A stretch of 64,000 bases of DNA from Nemertoderma westbladi (Eukaryota > Xenacoelomorpha > Nemertodermatida > Nemertodermatidae), in NCBI GenBank assembly GCA_032718475.1, contig JAUCBJ010006897.1, forward strand, positions 40,910 to 104,909, in the 5' to 3' direction. Made by a program: the position numbers and the translations under genes. The notes beneath the pieces were generated by a model, which was not told where the DNA came from, made no database searches, and saw only the letters and a list, made by a program, of their open reading frames with translations. Below are positions 11,893 to 22,596 of the stretch, one piece after another (the first letter of the stretch is position 1; every line of letters begins with the position of its first letter).

Positions 11893-12749
11893 TTTACCCT
11901 ATTCCACCTGGGCTCTTTTGTCCGAGATTCCACCTGGGGTTGGGCATAATATGCCCAACAGTTTATTATACACTAAAAAGTAATGATAATTTTATCAAAA
12001 CTTTCCAAATTTTTGCAGGTTTATAGAAAAATATATAATGCATCTGTTCTGAGTTTTATATATTCATAATTTAAAATAATATATCCATATAAATTAATTA
12101 TCATGAAGATAACCAATTATAGTAAAAAGATGAGATAATACTATACATACTCCTCCAAACACCACTGTCTGCCTAACTCTGCCAGACATCCCAAGTGAAA
12201 ATTTTGCTTGCAGGGGTGCTGTTATTGAATAGATTTATTCACCTCTGTTTATGTCTGCTGTATTACATTAGGAATATACTGGGTTCAATGGTGGTTGTTG
12301 TTTTATCCTAGTAGACATATTGCTTGCTTATCTGTCAGTTTAGTATTTTGTTATTAAAAAATATTGTGATTGATGTGTACTAATCCAAGCAGTAGACAAT
12401 CTAGTGTTTGAATTTAACTTTACAACCCAGCCAAGTGAATGTCCTGGACCGTAATTGGTTGCATTCTAGCTTGTTGACCAGGGGAACTATCCAACCAGGG
12501 ATTATCTTTTCTACCAGTTAGGCTAATAAAGATATTATAATAAAAAAATGTGACTATGATATGAAAAACACACCATAGCTCAAAAAGTATAAATGATAAA
12601 AAAATATATTTTGTTACCATCAGAAAGCCAATTAAATTCTAGGAAAAGTCAATGAATTTCATAATAATACATAAAAATCATCATCATGAATTTCTAAAAA
12701 TAATAAGTGTTGGGCAGATTCTGCCCAACCCCAGGTGGAATAGGGTTAA
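11893..12749. mobile_element. nested TTAA MITE with GGTGGAATAGGGTTAA ends
   Basis: The right end CCCCAGGTGGAATAGGGTTAA (to 12749) mirrors the left end TTTACCCTATTCCACCTGGG (from 11893, TTAA mutated to TTTA). The left end also holds a second ATTCCACCTGGGG. Subterminal palindromes GTTGGGCATAATATGCCCAAC (11939-11959) and a close relative with perfect 10-bp arms (12709-12729) flank the interior. The interior is A/T-rich with no transposase. It sits close to the right end of the larger TTAA element. Confidence 0.7.
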
Positions 12750-12758
12750 TAGGGTTAA

Positions 12759-13628
12759 ACTATCTGCAGTTACCAAGTCTGACTTAAGGGGGTAAAAGTG
12801 ATGCTTTATAAGTAGATGGAAATCTGCTTATAGGCCTATTTTGTTTATAATTATTTTGAGTTGACACTTAACATAAGTTTATATAATGTGCTTTGCAAGC
12901 CCAAGGCCACACTTCGTGTATTATGTATAATTTATTGTTGAAAAGGCCCTTCAAAAGTTCTTAAGCCTTGACGATTAGATATTTAACCCCCCCTAGCGGT
13001 AGACTGTGGAATTGCACAATGCCACAAAATGTCCCATTTCGTTGAGACACAGTCCATAGGTCCTTATGAACAGTTTCATCATTATAAGTTGAAATTATAA
13101 TGAAATAAACATATAATAATAATAATTATGCGGACCAAAGGAGCTTCATGACCCCCTTGACGTGATATCCAAGACATTTGGGCAGACAATATCGGATGCA
13201 ACAATTATAAAAATGTATTGTTTTATAGAAAATATATATTTTTGTATCAAATTATTGTATACGAACTAAAATTATATACGAATTAAAACAAAATCAAATT
13301 CAATGTAAAATTACAATTGCACACAACCAAGCCCTTTCCAATATATAAAAAAAACTGCCATCCACCCACACCACAAGCACAGCACAATGAACAAAACCTA
13401 ACACGCACCACATTGCACCGAAATATCAATTTTAGCACATATTATTATTGACAACATTTAACAATCGTATTCGCACAGTTATTTTTACAAGCAAATGATT
13501 TAAACAATATTATCAGATTGATTAGCATTATTACCTAGGATTTACATTTTATAGTCAATAATTCATAACTATTCAAAAGACAAATTATTACGATATTTCC
13601 TCACACTGTATTGCTTTACAGTAAAGTA
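12759..13628. other. no recognised gene
   Basis: The sequence is A/T-rich and noncoding by inspection. ACCGCTAGGGGG occurs on the minus strand (about 12987-12998), similar to the core found in the 53- and 60-kb repeats. Confidence 0.4.
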
Positions 13629-13940
13629 TTACTTCTGGGATGCTTTCCTTTGAAGTTTCATTACATTAAATCTACTTTTAATTTGGGTCAGTGTCATCTG
13701 AGGAAATATGGGTGCTGCAGACCTTAGTCTTCTATCAGTCATGCGACATATGCCTTCTAGCTCCCTAGCAAAATGTTCTTTTAACTTAGAATTCTGTGCA
13801 GAAGTCCATACCACATTAGATCTCTTGCTTGATCCAACGGTTTGATTTAATACTTTGGAAAGATTTATCTTGGAATTGCCACACTCACAATTAGTATTTT
13901 CTTCCCTTGACTTAATGAGTGAACCTTCAGAATCACTCAA
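13629..13940 (-). CDS. Myb/SANT-like C-terminal fragment, transposon-type protein
   Basis: This minus-strand open frame of about 103 codons has a Ser/Glu-rich start, a CECGN segment, then VVWTSAQNSKLKEHFARELE and a basic end with QIKSRFNVMKLQRKASQK. The pattern of a Trp, a spaced Leu/Phe helix and a C-terminal basic helix is like Myb/SANT-type DNA-binding folds seen at the C-terminus of several invertebrate transposon proteins. The displayed start is not ATG; the frame continues upstream into the LINE tail at 13945. It is therefore probably a downstream exon or a truncated piece rather than a complete gene. Together with the OB-fold-like exon at 14041-14182 it could once have been one locus. 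The assignment is inference. Confidence 0.4.
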   Translation of the reverse strand: MSDSEGSLIKSREENTNCECGNSKINLSKVLNQTVGSSKRSNVVWTSAQNSKLKEHFARELEGICRMTDRRLRSAAPIFPQMTLTQIKSRFNVMKLQRKASQK

Positions 13941-13944
13941 CTGA

Positions 13945-14040
13945 TACTACTACTACTACTACTAGGATCGGCATGCTGCACTGCAGCTGCATTTTTAAGA
14001 ATGCTGTGCCGGCTTATCGACTCTGTAATTCTCTGCTGCG
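13945..14040 (-). mobile_element. 3' tail of the RTE-like LINE (same family as 57-58 kb)
   Basis: Read on the minus strand, GATAAGCCGGCACAGCATTC, a CAGCTGCA motif and GCATGCCGATCC followed by (TAG)n match the extreme 3' end of the LINE at 58150-58222. This is an extremely 5'-truncated insertion of about 95 bp, ending in TAG repeats next to the Myb-like frame. In the upstream coding frame the inserted piece adds VDKPAQHS and then a stop. Confidence 0.8.
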
Positions 14041-14182
14041 TTCCACAGCGTTAAAGTAATCTCGTGTTTTGTGGAGTCACGAAGAGTCCACTCTAAGAGT
14101 TTTAATGCTTCTCCCTTGGCCGATTCTCGCTCTATCTCCTCAACGTCAACCAGAAAGGCCTTTATTGGACCTGAAAGATAAA
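14041..14182 (-). pseudogene. OB-fold-like exon interrupted by a LINE tail
   Basis: On the minus strand a TTATCTTTCAG acceptor precedes about 47 open codons. The residues include AFLVDVEEIERE, KLLEWTLRDSTKHEITLTLW and NAAENY. The pattern of a beta strand, WTLRDST, then ITLTLW and an A-E-N-Y end resembles the OB folds of replication protein A large subunits (for example TLVDDSG...VTLTLWG..AE). RPA-like OB-fold proteins occur as host genes and in some Helitron elements. The exon is cut by the LINE tail at 14040, which brings a stop codon after eight foreign residues. The donor side is lost. Homology is inferred from the pattern only. Confidence 0.45.
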
Positions 14183-14849
14183 TTAAAAACATATTAACAG
14201 CCAGGAAATTAACGATTTTCTTTTGATGACAATTTGTAAACTAATGAACTTGCGAATCTTGATATTATTATAGCTACTTGAAAAATAATGCGAGCAAAAT
14301 ATTGTATATTTCTGATATTATTTCTCGTGATATTTTTCAATACAACCGAATGAAATAAACATGGTGGATAAATAAATATGCTTGCTTACCTTTTATATAC
14401 GATCCCACTTTCCGTGTAACAAAGATAGTGAAATCTGTGATGTTCATTGGGGAACAACTAATTTGATAATATACTGTAAGTAAATAATATACACTTTAAA
14501 TACCTGAACGAAATAAAATTATTTGAATGTTTAGCATAAAAAGTGATATTTATAAGGCCTTGAAGTTGTATGTGCTAACGAATGCCATACAATCAGCTGT
14601 AGCCAATCAAGATAGCGTCTAATTATCACTTCAGTTGACATCTAGATACATTGGGCAATATTCAATTTGATGGTTTGCTATCATGGTGAAACGCGAAATT
14701 GGTTGACTTCAGCACATTATCATTATATTAATTTGCTTCAGAGATGCAGAGCAATGGCAAATTATATGGCTAACAACAGTGATATTAGTTTATTTGGTTC
14801 CAGTAATATGCAATCGAATCCCTCTAAATTAAATTACAAGGTAATGGTG
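14183..14849. other. no recognised gene
   Basis: This is A/T-rich sequence upstream (minus-strand sense) of the OB-like exon, probably intron or intergenic. The 66-codon ORF at 14667-14867 has no recognisable motif. Confidence 0.35.
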
Positions 14850-15029
14850 AAAAATATCGAGACTTGAAAAATATCGAGAGTAAAAATGATGAGAATAAAA
14901 ATAACGAGAGTAAAAATAACGAGTGTTGAAAATTAACGTGATTAAAAAATATCGAGAGTAAAAATAATGCGAGATGAAAAATATCGAAAATAACGAGTGT
15001 TGAAAAATATCGAGAGTAAAAATATCGAG
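14850..15029 (-). repeat. TCGATATTTTT minisatellite, reverse-oriented arm
   Basis: Units of about 15-17 bp read AAAAATATCGAGAGTAAAAA or AAAAATATCGAGTGTTG on the plus strand. It is the reverse complement of the longer array at 15124-15727, so the two arms can pair. The spacer is about 95 bp. Confidence 0.9.
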
Positions 15030-15123
15030 CTGTCAGGAGTAAAACACTAGAACACATTTTTTTGTACTAGAACATTTTTAGGAAAACAATTATCATACAA
15101 CCCTTATTAAAAATAATTGTTAC

Positions 15124-15727
15124 TATCGATATTTTTACTCTCGATATTTTTCAACACTCGATATTTTTACTCTCGATATTTTTAAACACTCGATATTTTT
15201 CAACACTCGATATTTTTCAACACTCGATATTTGTACTCTCGATATTTTTCAACACTCGATATTTTTACTCTCGATATTTTTCAACACTCGATATTTTTAC
15301 TCTCAATATTTTTACTCTCGATATTCTTCAACACTCGATATTTTTACTCTCGATATTTTTACTCTCGATACTTTTCAACACTCTATATTTTTCCACACTC
15401 GATATTTGTACTCTCTATATTTTGCAACACTCGATATTCTTACTCTCGATATTTTTCAACGCTCGATATTTTTTTTTACTCTCGATATTTTTTGAACTCA
15501 CGATATTATCGTTATTTTTCAACACTCGATATTTTTACTCTCGATATTTTCAACACTCTATATTTTTCCACAATCGATATTTGTACTCTCGATATTTTTC
15601 AACACTCTATATTTTTCCACACTCGATATTTGTACTCTCGATATTTTTTGAACTCTCGATATTATCATTATTTTTCAACACTCGATATTTTTACTCTCGA
15701 TATTTTTCATGTCTCGATATTTTTCAA
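15124..15727 (+). repeat. TCGATATTTTT minisatellite, forward arm
   Basis: About 38 units of 15-17 bp alternate ACTCTCGATATTTTT and CAACACTCGATATTTTT. Long open frames here (15231-15740 and 15422-15799) are products of the repeat and are not genes. Confidence 0.9.
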
Positions 15728-16702
15728 CATAACCAATTAAAAATAATAATTTATTGGGACAATATTTTTTATTTTTGGAGAGAGTATATATTAAATTGAT
15801 AGTTGATATTTTAATATGCTGCATGCATAAAATAAACTTGCATGAAAGAATCCTTCTAATAACCGAATCAACCCTTCTTGCATGGAAATAAACTAGTTAT
15901 ATACATATGTCCATCATATGGTGGGTGGCTTTTTATATTTTAATTTATTTTTAACACGTATTTGTTTTTAATAACACAAGTTTAGACGAGATAATGATAA
16001 TGAAAAGGGCAGACATTGCATTATGAACTGAGAAAGTGAGTAGTATCACATATAATGGGGGCTAAACGTTACACCTACACCTACTTGTAGGCAGTTTAGT
16101 AAAGAAGCAGGTTACAGAAGCGAGTTGAATGTAACCAACACAATAAATGAGAGATAGGAAACATTTATTTAATTGATAATCAGCAGTTTGAGGATCAACA
16201 GTGAGATGTATTGGCTTACCGGCAGACAGGTATATGTACTGTATGTGTAGGCGTGTCTAGGCATTTGCTGTAAGAGTAGGCGTAGAGTTTACCCCCCATA
16301 TAATGGGGTTCTTGGAAAACACGCAACGCAACGCAATGGCGCAATATAACTTAACATAGTTTATTTAATTTCGCGCCATTTAATTATACTGAAGATCGTA
16401 CTGCACCTTTGCGATGAATGAGGTGAGATTTTGGCCACTCGGGGATCCAGATTTAGTTTACGGGGTAGGTAACCGAACATACAAATTATATTATTTGTGA
16501 TATATTGTTTTTAAGTACAGTATAGGATAGGCACAATGGGTCAAGGCCCGGTGAAATGTAAAGAATAATAATAGTTGTATCGGTACGTTTTATAATTCAT
16601 TAATTAACTTGTATATTATAATAGTATGATAGCAAAATATAATCATTTAAGTATTTTAATTAAGATTATTTCATAAGAGTTTAGAACTATAAGATAATCA
16701 AG
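15728..16702. other. no recognised gene
   Basis: The sequence is A/T-rich with no gene. It holds the repeat fragment at 16091-16155 and otherwise unique sequence next to the Helitron helicase relic. Confidence 0.4.
16091..16155 (+). repeat. third copy of the 1.7/2.0-kb inverted repeat arm
   Basis: GCAGTTTAGTAAAGAAGCAG followed by GTTACAGAAGCGAG and AACACAATAAA matches the start of the right arm at 1966-2025. The similarity fades after about 65 bp. Confidence 0.65.
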
Positions 16703-17335
16703 TCAAGACAATTTTGTGAGATCATTAAGTCGATCAATTTCTCTAGACTGTTCTTTTAGAGGTTTATACTTCATTGTAAATTTCCGACTCAACTCTATTA
16801 GAAGGTGAAGGCCACGCAAAGATTTTACACGTGATAATGCAACATATGCCCCCCTGTCCATTGAAGGAGCTCCAGCCGGATTCACCCCAGTCTCTATATC
16901 TATTATAATGGCTTCCAAGGTAAGACCTTGCACATTGTAAACAGTTAGAGCATACGCTGGACTTATGGGGATTTGCTTTAAATTGACAGAGAAGGTAAAT
17001 GATTTTGTTACCTTGATTCTAACAGTTTGTTTGGAAAAAGTTAAAGGAAAACATCCTAAACGTACGATCTCGAACTCAACTGTACATTTTTGAAAGATAG
17101 GTTCGATAATTATGAATTCGGGAACACGAGATGCGCGTTTCACAATTGTAGAGCTGCCTGGAGCATAGAATTCATCAATAAATGTTGTATCCTTTGGGAA
17201 TTGAACGCCCTTCACTCTGCCAATGGTTCCATTTGCTATCCCTATTTCAACGGCAATGTTTTGAATTACAATAATTGGCATATCATAAAATATATCAATA
17301 AGCAGTGGTAGGCCTTCGCATTGGTCATCGCGCAT
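16703..17335 (-). pseudogene. Helitron Pif1-like helicase C-terminal fragment
   Basis: This minus-strand frame of about 210 codons is open to its stop. It starts RDDQCEGLPLLIDIFYDMP and continues through VEIGIANGTIGRVKGVQFP. It then has helicase motif V/VI-type segments: PISPAYALTVYNVQGLTLEA and GAYVALSRVKSLRGLHLL. These are the C-terminal motifs of the SF1B Pif1-type helicase carried by Helitrons, which unwinds DNA during rolling-circle transposition. The N-terminal Walker A and B part is missing; upstream sequence stops at the 19-bp minisatellite (17364). No stop codon lies inside the fragment, so truncation is the main damage. A diverged relative lies at 31113-31925. Confidence 0.85.
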
Positions 17336-17363
17336 GTACTGGAGAAGTTTCTTTTCAATGTTT

Positions 17364-20300
17364 AGGATCTAAGTTCACTTCCAGGATCTAATTTCGCTTC
17401 CAGGATCTAAGTTCGCTTCCAGGATCTAAGTTCGCTTCCAGGATCTAAGTTCGCTTCCAGGATCTAAGTTCGCTTCCAGGATCTAAGTTCGCTTCCAGTA
17501 TCTAAGTTCGCCTCCAGGATCTAAGTTCAGATCTTGGTTCGTTCAATTCCAGGATCTAAGTTCGCTTCCAGGATCTAAGTTCGCTTCCAGGATCTAAGTT
17601 CGCTTCCAGGATCTAAGTTCGCCTCCAGGATCTAAGTTCAGATCTTGGTTCGTTCAATTCCAGGATCTAAGTTCGCTTCCAGGATCTAAGTTCGCTTCCA
17701 GGATCTAAGTTCGCCTACAGGATCTAAGTTCAGATCTTGGTTCTAAGTTCATTTCCAGGATCTAAGTTGGCTTCCAAGATCTAAGTTCACTTCCAGGATC
17801 TAAGTTCGCTTCCAGGATCTAAGTTCGCTTCCAGGATCTAAGTTCGCCTCCGGGATCTAAGTTCGCCTCCGGGATCTAAGTTCGCTTCCAGGATCTAAGT
17901 TCGCCTCCAGGATCTAAGTTCACTTCCAGGATCTAAGTTCGCTTCCAGGATCTAAGTTCGCTTCCAGGATCTAAGTTCGCCTCCGGGATCTAAGTTCGCT
18001 TCCAGGATCTAAGTTCGCCTCCAGGATCTAAGTTCACTTCCAGGATCTAAGTTCGCTTCCAGGATCTAAGTTCGCTTCCAGGATCTAAGTTCGCCTCCGG
18101 GATCTAAGTTCGCTTCCAGGATCTAAGTTCGCCTCCGGGATCTAAGTTCGCTTCCAGGATCTAAGTTCGCCTCCGGGATCTAAGTTCGCTTCCAGGATCT
18201 AAGTTCGCCTCCGGGATCTAAGTTCGCTTCCAGGATCTAAGTTCGCCTCCGGGATCTAAGTTCGCTTCCAGGATCTAAGTTTGCCTCCGGGATCTAAGTT
18301 CGCTTCCAGGATCTAAGTTCGCCTCCGGGATCTAAGTTCGCTTCCAGGATCTAAGTTCGCCTCCGGGATCTAAGTTCGCTTCCAGGATCTAAGTTCGCCT
18401 CCGGGATCTAAGTTCGCTTCCAGGATCTAAGTTCGCCTCCGGGATCTAAGTTCGCTTCCAGGATCTAAGTTCACCTCCGGGATCTAAGTTTGCTTCCAGG
18501 ATCTAAGTTCGCTTCCAGGATCTAAGTTCGCCTCCAGGATCTAAGTTCAGATATTGGTTCTAAGTTCACTTTCAGGATCTAAGTTCGCTTCCAGGATCTA
18601 AGTTCGCCTCCAGGATCTAAGTTCAGATATTGGTTCTAAGTTCACTTTCAGGATCTAAGTTCGCTTCCAGGATCTAAGTTCGCTTCCAGGATCTAAGTTC
18701 GCTTCCAGGATCTAAGTTCGCTTCCAGGATCTAAGTTCGCTTCCAGGATCTAATTCGCCTCCAGGATCTAAGTTCAGATCTTGGTTCGTTCAATTCCAGG
18801 ATCTAAGTTCGCTTCCAGGATCTAAGTTCGCTTCCAGGATCTAAGTTCGCCTCCGGGATCTAAGTTCGCTTCCATTATCTAAGTTCGCCTCCGGGATCTA
18901 AGTTCGCTTCCAGGATCTAAGTTCGCTTCCAGGATCTAAGTTCGCTTCCAGGATCTAGGTTCGCCTCCAGGATCTAAGTTCAGATCTTGGTTCGTTCAAT
19001 TCCAGGATCTAAGTTCGCTTCCAGGATCTAAGTTCGCTTCCAGGATCTAAGTTCGCCTACAGGATCTAAGTTCAGATCTTGGTTCTAAGTTCACTTCCAG
19101 GATCTAAGTTGGCTTCCAGGATCTAAGTTCACTTCCAGGATCTAAGTTCGCTTCCAGGATCTAAGTTGGCTTCCAGGATCTAAGTTCACTTCCAGGATCT
19201 AAGTTCACTTCCAGGATCTAAGTTCGCTTCCAGGATCTAAGTTCGCTTCCAGGATCTAAGTTCGCCTCCTGGATCTAAGTTCAGATCTTGGTTCGTTCAA
19301 TTCCAGGATCTAAGTTCGCTTCCAGGATCTAAGTTCGCTTCCAGGATCTAAGTTCGCTTCCAGGATCTAAGTTCGCCTCCAGGATCTAAGTTCAGATCTT
19401 GGTTCGTTCAATTCCAGGATCTAAGTTCGCTTCCAGGATCTAAGTTCGCTTCCAGGATCTAAGTTCGCCTACAGGATCTAAGTTCAGATCTTGGTTCTAA
19501 GTTCACTTCCAGGATCTAAGTTCGCTTCAAGGTTCTAAATTCACTTCCAGGATCTAAGTTCGTCTTTAGGATCTAAGTTCGCTTCCAGGATCTAAGTTCA
19601 GATATTGGTTCTAAGTTCGCTTCCAGGATCTAAGTTCGTTTCCTGGATCTAAGTTCGCTTCCAGGATCTAAGTTCGCTTCCAAGATCTAAGTTCGCTTCC
19701 AGGATCTAAATTCGCTTCCAGGTTCTAAGTTCACTTCCAGGGTTTAAATTAACATCAAGGATCTAAGTTCGACTTTAGGATCTCAGTTCGCTTCCAGGAT
19801 CTAAGTTCAGATCTTGGTTCTAAGTTCACTTCCAGGATCTAAGTTCGCTTCCAGGATCTGAGTTCGCCTTCAGGATCTACGTTTACATCTAGTTTCTAAG
19901 TTCGCTTCCAGGATCTAAGTTCGCCTCCGGGATCTAAATTCGCTTCCAGGATCTAAGTTCGCCTCCAGGATCTAAGCTCAGATCTTGGTTCGTTCACTTC
20001 CAGGATCTAAGTCCACTTCCAGGATCTAAGTTCGTCACCAGGATCTAAGTTCAGATCTTGGTTCTAACTTCACTTCCAGGATCTAAGTTCGCTTCCAGGA
20101 TCTAAGTTCGCTTCCAGGTTCTAAGTTCGCTTCCAGGATCTAAGATTGCCTCAAGGATCTAAGTTCAGATATTGGTTCTAAGTTCACTTACAGGATCTAA
20201 GTTCGCTTCCAGGATCTAAGTTCGCTTCCAGGATCAAAGTTCGTTTCCAGGATCTAAGTTCGCTTCCTGGATCTAAGTTCGCTTCCAGGATCTAAGTTCG

Positions 20301-21717
20301 CTTCCAGGATCTAAGTTCGCTTCCAGGATCTAAGTTCGCTTCCAGGATCTAAGTTCGCTTCCATGTTAAAAGTTCTCTTCCAGGATCTAAATTAACATCA
20401 AGGATCTAAGTTCGTCTTTAGGATCTAAGTTCACTTCCAGGATCTAAGTTCAGATCTTGGTTCTAAGTTCACTTCCAAGATCTAAGTTCGCTTCCAGGAT
20501 CTAAGTTCGCTTCCAGGATCTAAGTCCGCTTCCAGGATCTAAGTTGGCTTCCAGGATCTAAGTTCACTTCCAGGATCTAAGTTCGCTTCCAGGATCTAAG
20601 TTCGCTTCCAGGATCTAAGTTCGCTTCCAGGATCTAAGTTCGCTTCCAGGATCTAAGTTCGCTTCAAGGTTCTAAATTCGCTTCCAGGATCTAAGTTCAG
20701 ATCTTGGTTCTAAGTTCACTTCCAGGATCTAAGTTCGCTTCCAGGATCTGAGTTCGCCTTCAGGATCTACGTTTACATCTAGTTTCTAAGTTCGCTTCCA
20801 GGATCTAAGTTCGCCTCCGGGATCTAAGTTCGCTTCCAGGATCTAAGTTTGCCTCCAGGATCTAAGATCAGATCTTGGTTCGTTCACTTCCAGGATCTAA
20901 GTCCACTTCCAGGATCTAAGTTCGTCACCAGGATCTAAGTTCAGATCTTGGTTCTAACTTCACTTCCAGGATCTAAGTTCGCTTCCAGGATCTAAGTTCG
21001 CTTCCAGGTTCTAAGTTCGCTTCCAGGATCTAAGATTGCCTCAAGGATCTAAGTTCAGATATTGGTTCTAAGTTCACTTACAGGATCTAAGTTCGCTTCC
21101 AGGATCTAAGTTCGCTTCCAGGATCTAAGTTCGTTTCCAGGATCTAAGTTCGCTTCCTGGATCTAAGTTCGCTTCCAGGATCTAAGTTCGCTTCCAGGAT
21201 CTAAGTTCGCTTCCAGGATCTAAGTTCGCTTCCAGGAACTAAGTTCGCTTCCATGTTAAAAGTTCTCTTCCAGGATCTAAATTAACATCAAGGATCTAAG
21301 TTCGTCTTTAGGATCTAAGTTCACTTCCAGGATCTAAGTTCAGATCTTGGTTCTAAGTTCACTTCCAAGATCTAAGTTCGCTTCCAGGATCTAAGTTCGC
21401 TTCCAGGATCTAAGTCCGCTTCCAGGATCTAAGTTCGCTTCCAGGATCTAAGTTCGCTTCCAGGATCTAAGTTCGCTTCCAGGTTCTAAGTTCACTTCCA
21501 GGATCTAAATTAACATCAAGGATCGAAGTTCGTCTTTAGGATCTATGTTCGCTTCCAGTATCTAAGTTCAGGTCTTGGTTCTAAGTTCACTTCCAGGATC
21601 TAAGTTCGCTTCCAGGATCTGAGTTCGCCTCCAGGATCTAAGTTGACATCTAGGTTCTTAGTTCGTTTCCAGGATCTAAGTTCGCCTCCGGGATCTAAGT
21701 TCGCTTCCAGGATCTAA
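17364..21717. repeat. 19-bp minisatellite, ~4.35 kb
   Basis: The basic unit is GGATCTAAGTTCGCTTCCA (19 bp), with common variants TCGCCTCCG, TCACTTCCA and TCAGATCTTGGTTC. Interspersed variants build higher-order units (see 19800-21460). No ORF of note runs through it in any frame, because the unit contains TAA. It abuts the Helitron helicase relic on the left and unique sequence on the right; another block of the same repeat lies at 24470-25632. Confidence 0.98.
19800..21460. repeat. 890-bp higher-order repeat within the minisatellite
   Basis: Two consecutive higher-order copies are offset by exactly 890 bp. GTTTACATCT occurs at 19881 and 20771, and CCATGTTAAA at 20361 and 21251, with the intervening variant order conserved. 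A third, rearranged copy with the GTTTACATCT landmark is near 24750. This shows recent duplication of long blocks rather than only single-unit slippage. Confidence 0.85.
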
Positions 21718-22179
21718 AATATAGCCATATCAACCAGATTGTCATACATTGCTTTATTCATGGAGATGAGCCATATATGCTTATTTCTAATTTATACACT
21801 ACACTATATTGTTCTTATTTAAGTATAATGTTCAGGTTGTCAAATGTAAACTTTGTTAATTTATATTTTAATAAATTTTCCCAACTGCAGTCAGCAGTCA
21901 GTCCGATTCAAGTACGATATCTAGGCCTACCCATTACAGTAATTGTTAATTAATACCTACTTCTGATAATAATACAGTAATATATATACCTAATAAGTTA
22001 ATACATGTAATACCTAATCTGATAGTAATATTTAGTAAAAGGCATAGGAACTGATTCTTCACTATTGCTGTATTGCCAGCCGGACAGCCAGATTGTACAG
22101 CTGTACAGTATTATTACATTACTCCAGTTCCAGTTCAAATATTGGAATACCATATACTGATATAACAGTATAACGAACA
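21718..22179. other. unique spacer between minisatellite and LINE
   Basis: A/T-rich unique sequence of about 460 bp with no coding signal, separating the minisatellite from the LINE 5' end. Confidence 0.5.
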
Positions 22180-22596
22180 GGTCAGGTCAGGTAATTCTAG
22201 GTCATTGATCAAGAAAACTTGCCACCTCCATGCAGCATAAAGGAGGTGCCACCTGTAGCTGCATAGACCCTCTTACTAGGTCAAATCTGGTCCTGTAACT
22301 AGGACCCCCTTCGTTCTGGGATAAGGATGCCCTTGGTCCTGGATTAAGGACCCATATACTTGGCTGCAGGGGTATTTGGCCTGGCCAGGCAGATGGTGAT
22401 CTACCAATGGCTGGTCAGGAGTAGAGTATTCTCATGTCCACTCTGAGTGCACTTCACTGCGACCTGTACCTGGCAGCAGGGGTACAGGGCATGACCCAGC
22501 AGATGAGCTGCACAGCCAATGGTGGGTCATGTGTGCGAGAGTAGATATAGGTGATGGGCCTCATATCTGACTCCACTGCGACACCCACCCTGTGGA

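Larger units (their letters stand above)
10344..12758. mobile_element. non-autonomous TTAA element (piggyBac-style ends), with nested insert
   Basis: The left end is TTAACCCTATTAGTACCGGG (from 10344) and the right end is TAGGGTTAA (12750-12758), both flush with TTAA, the duplication used by the piggyBac superfamily. After the left end comes G14 (10387-10400) and TCATATTGACCCCTCC; a matching GGGGTCATATTGACCCC lies at 11869-11890 before the nested element. The interior has no transposase, only ~163-bp repeats. The same left end recurs at 30036. Assignment to piggyBac is from the ends only. Confidence 0.6.

Noticed and set aside
15231-15799. Two long plus-strand ORFs of repeated Ser-Arg-Tyr-Phe type residues
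   Set aside because: They are translations of the TCGATATTTTT minisatellite; the unit lacks stops in these frames and the opposite arm gives similar artefacts.
22180-22300. Self-cleaving ribozyme at the LINE 5' end
   Set aside because: Only a short hairpin is visible; I could not lay out an HDV-like or hammerhead fold with the required core.
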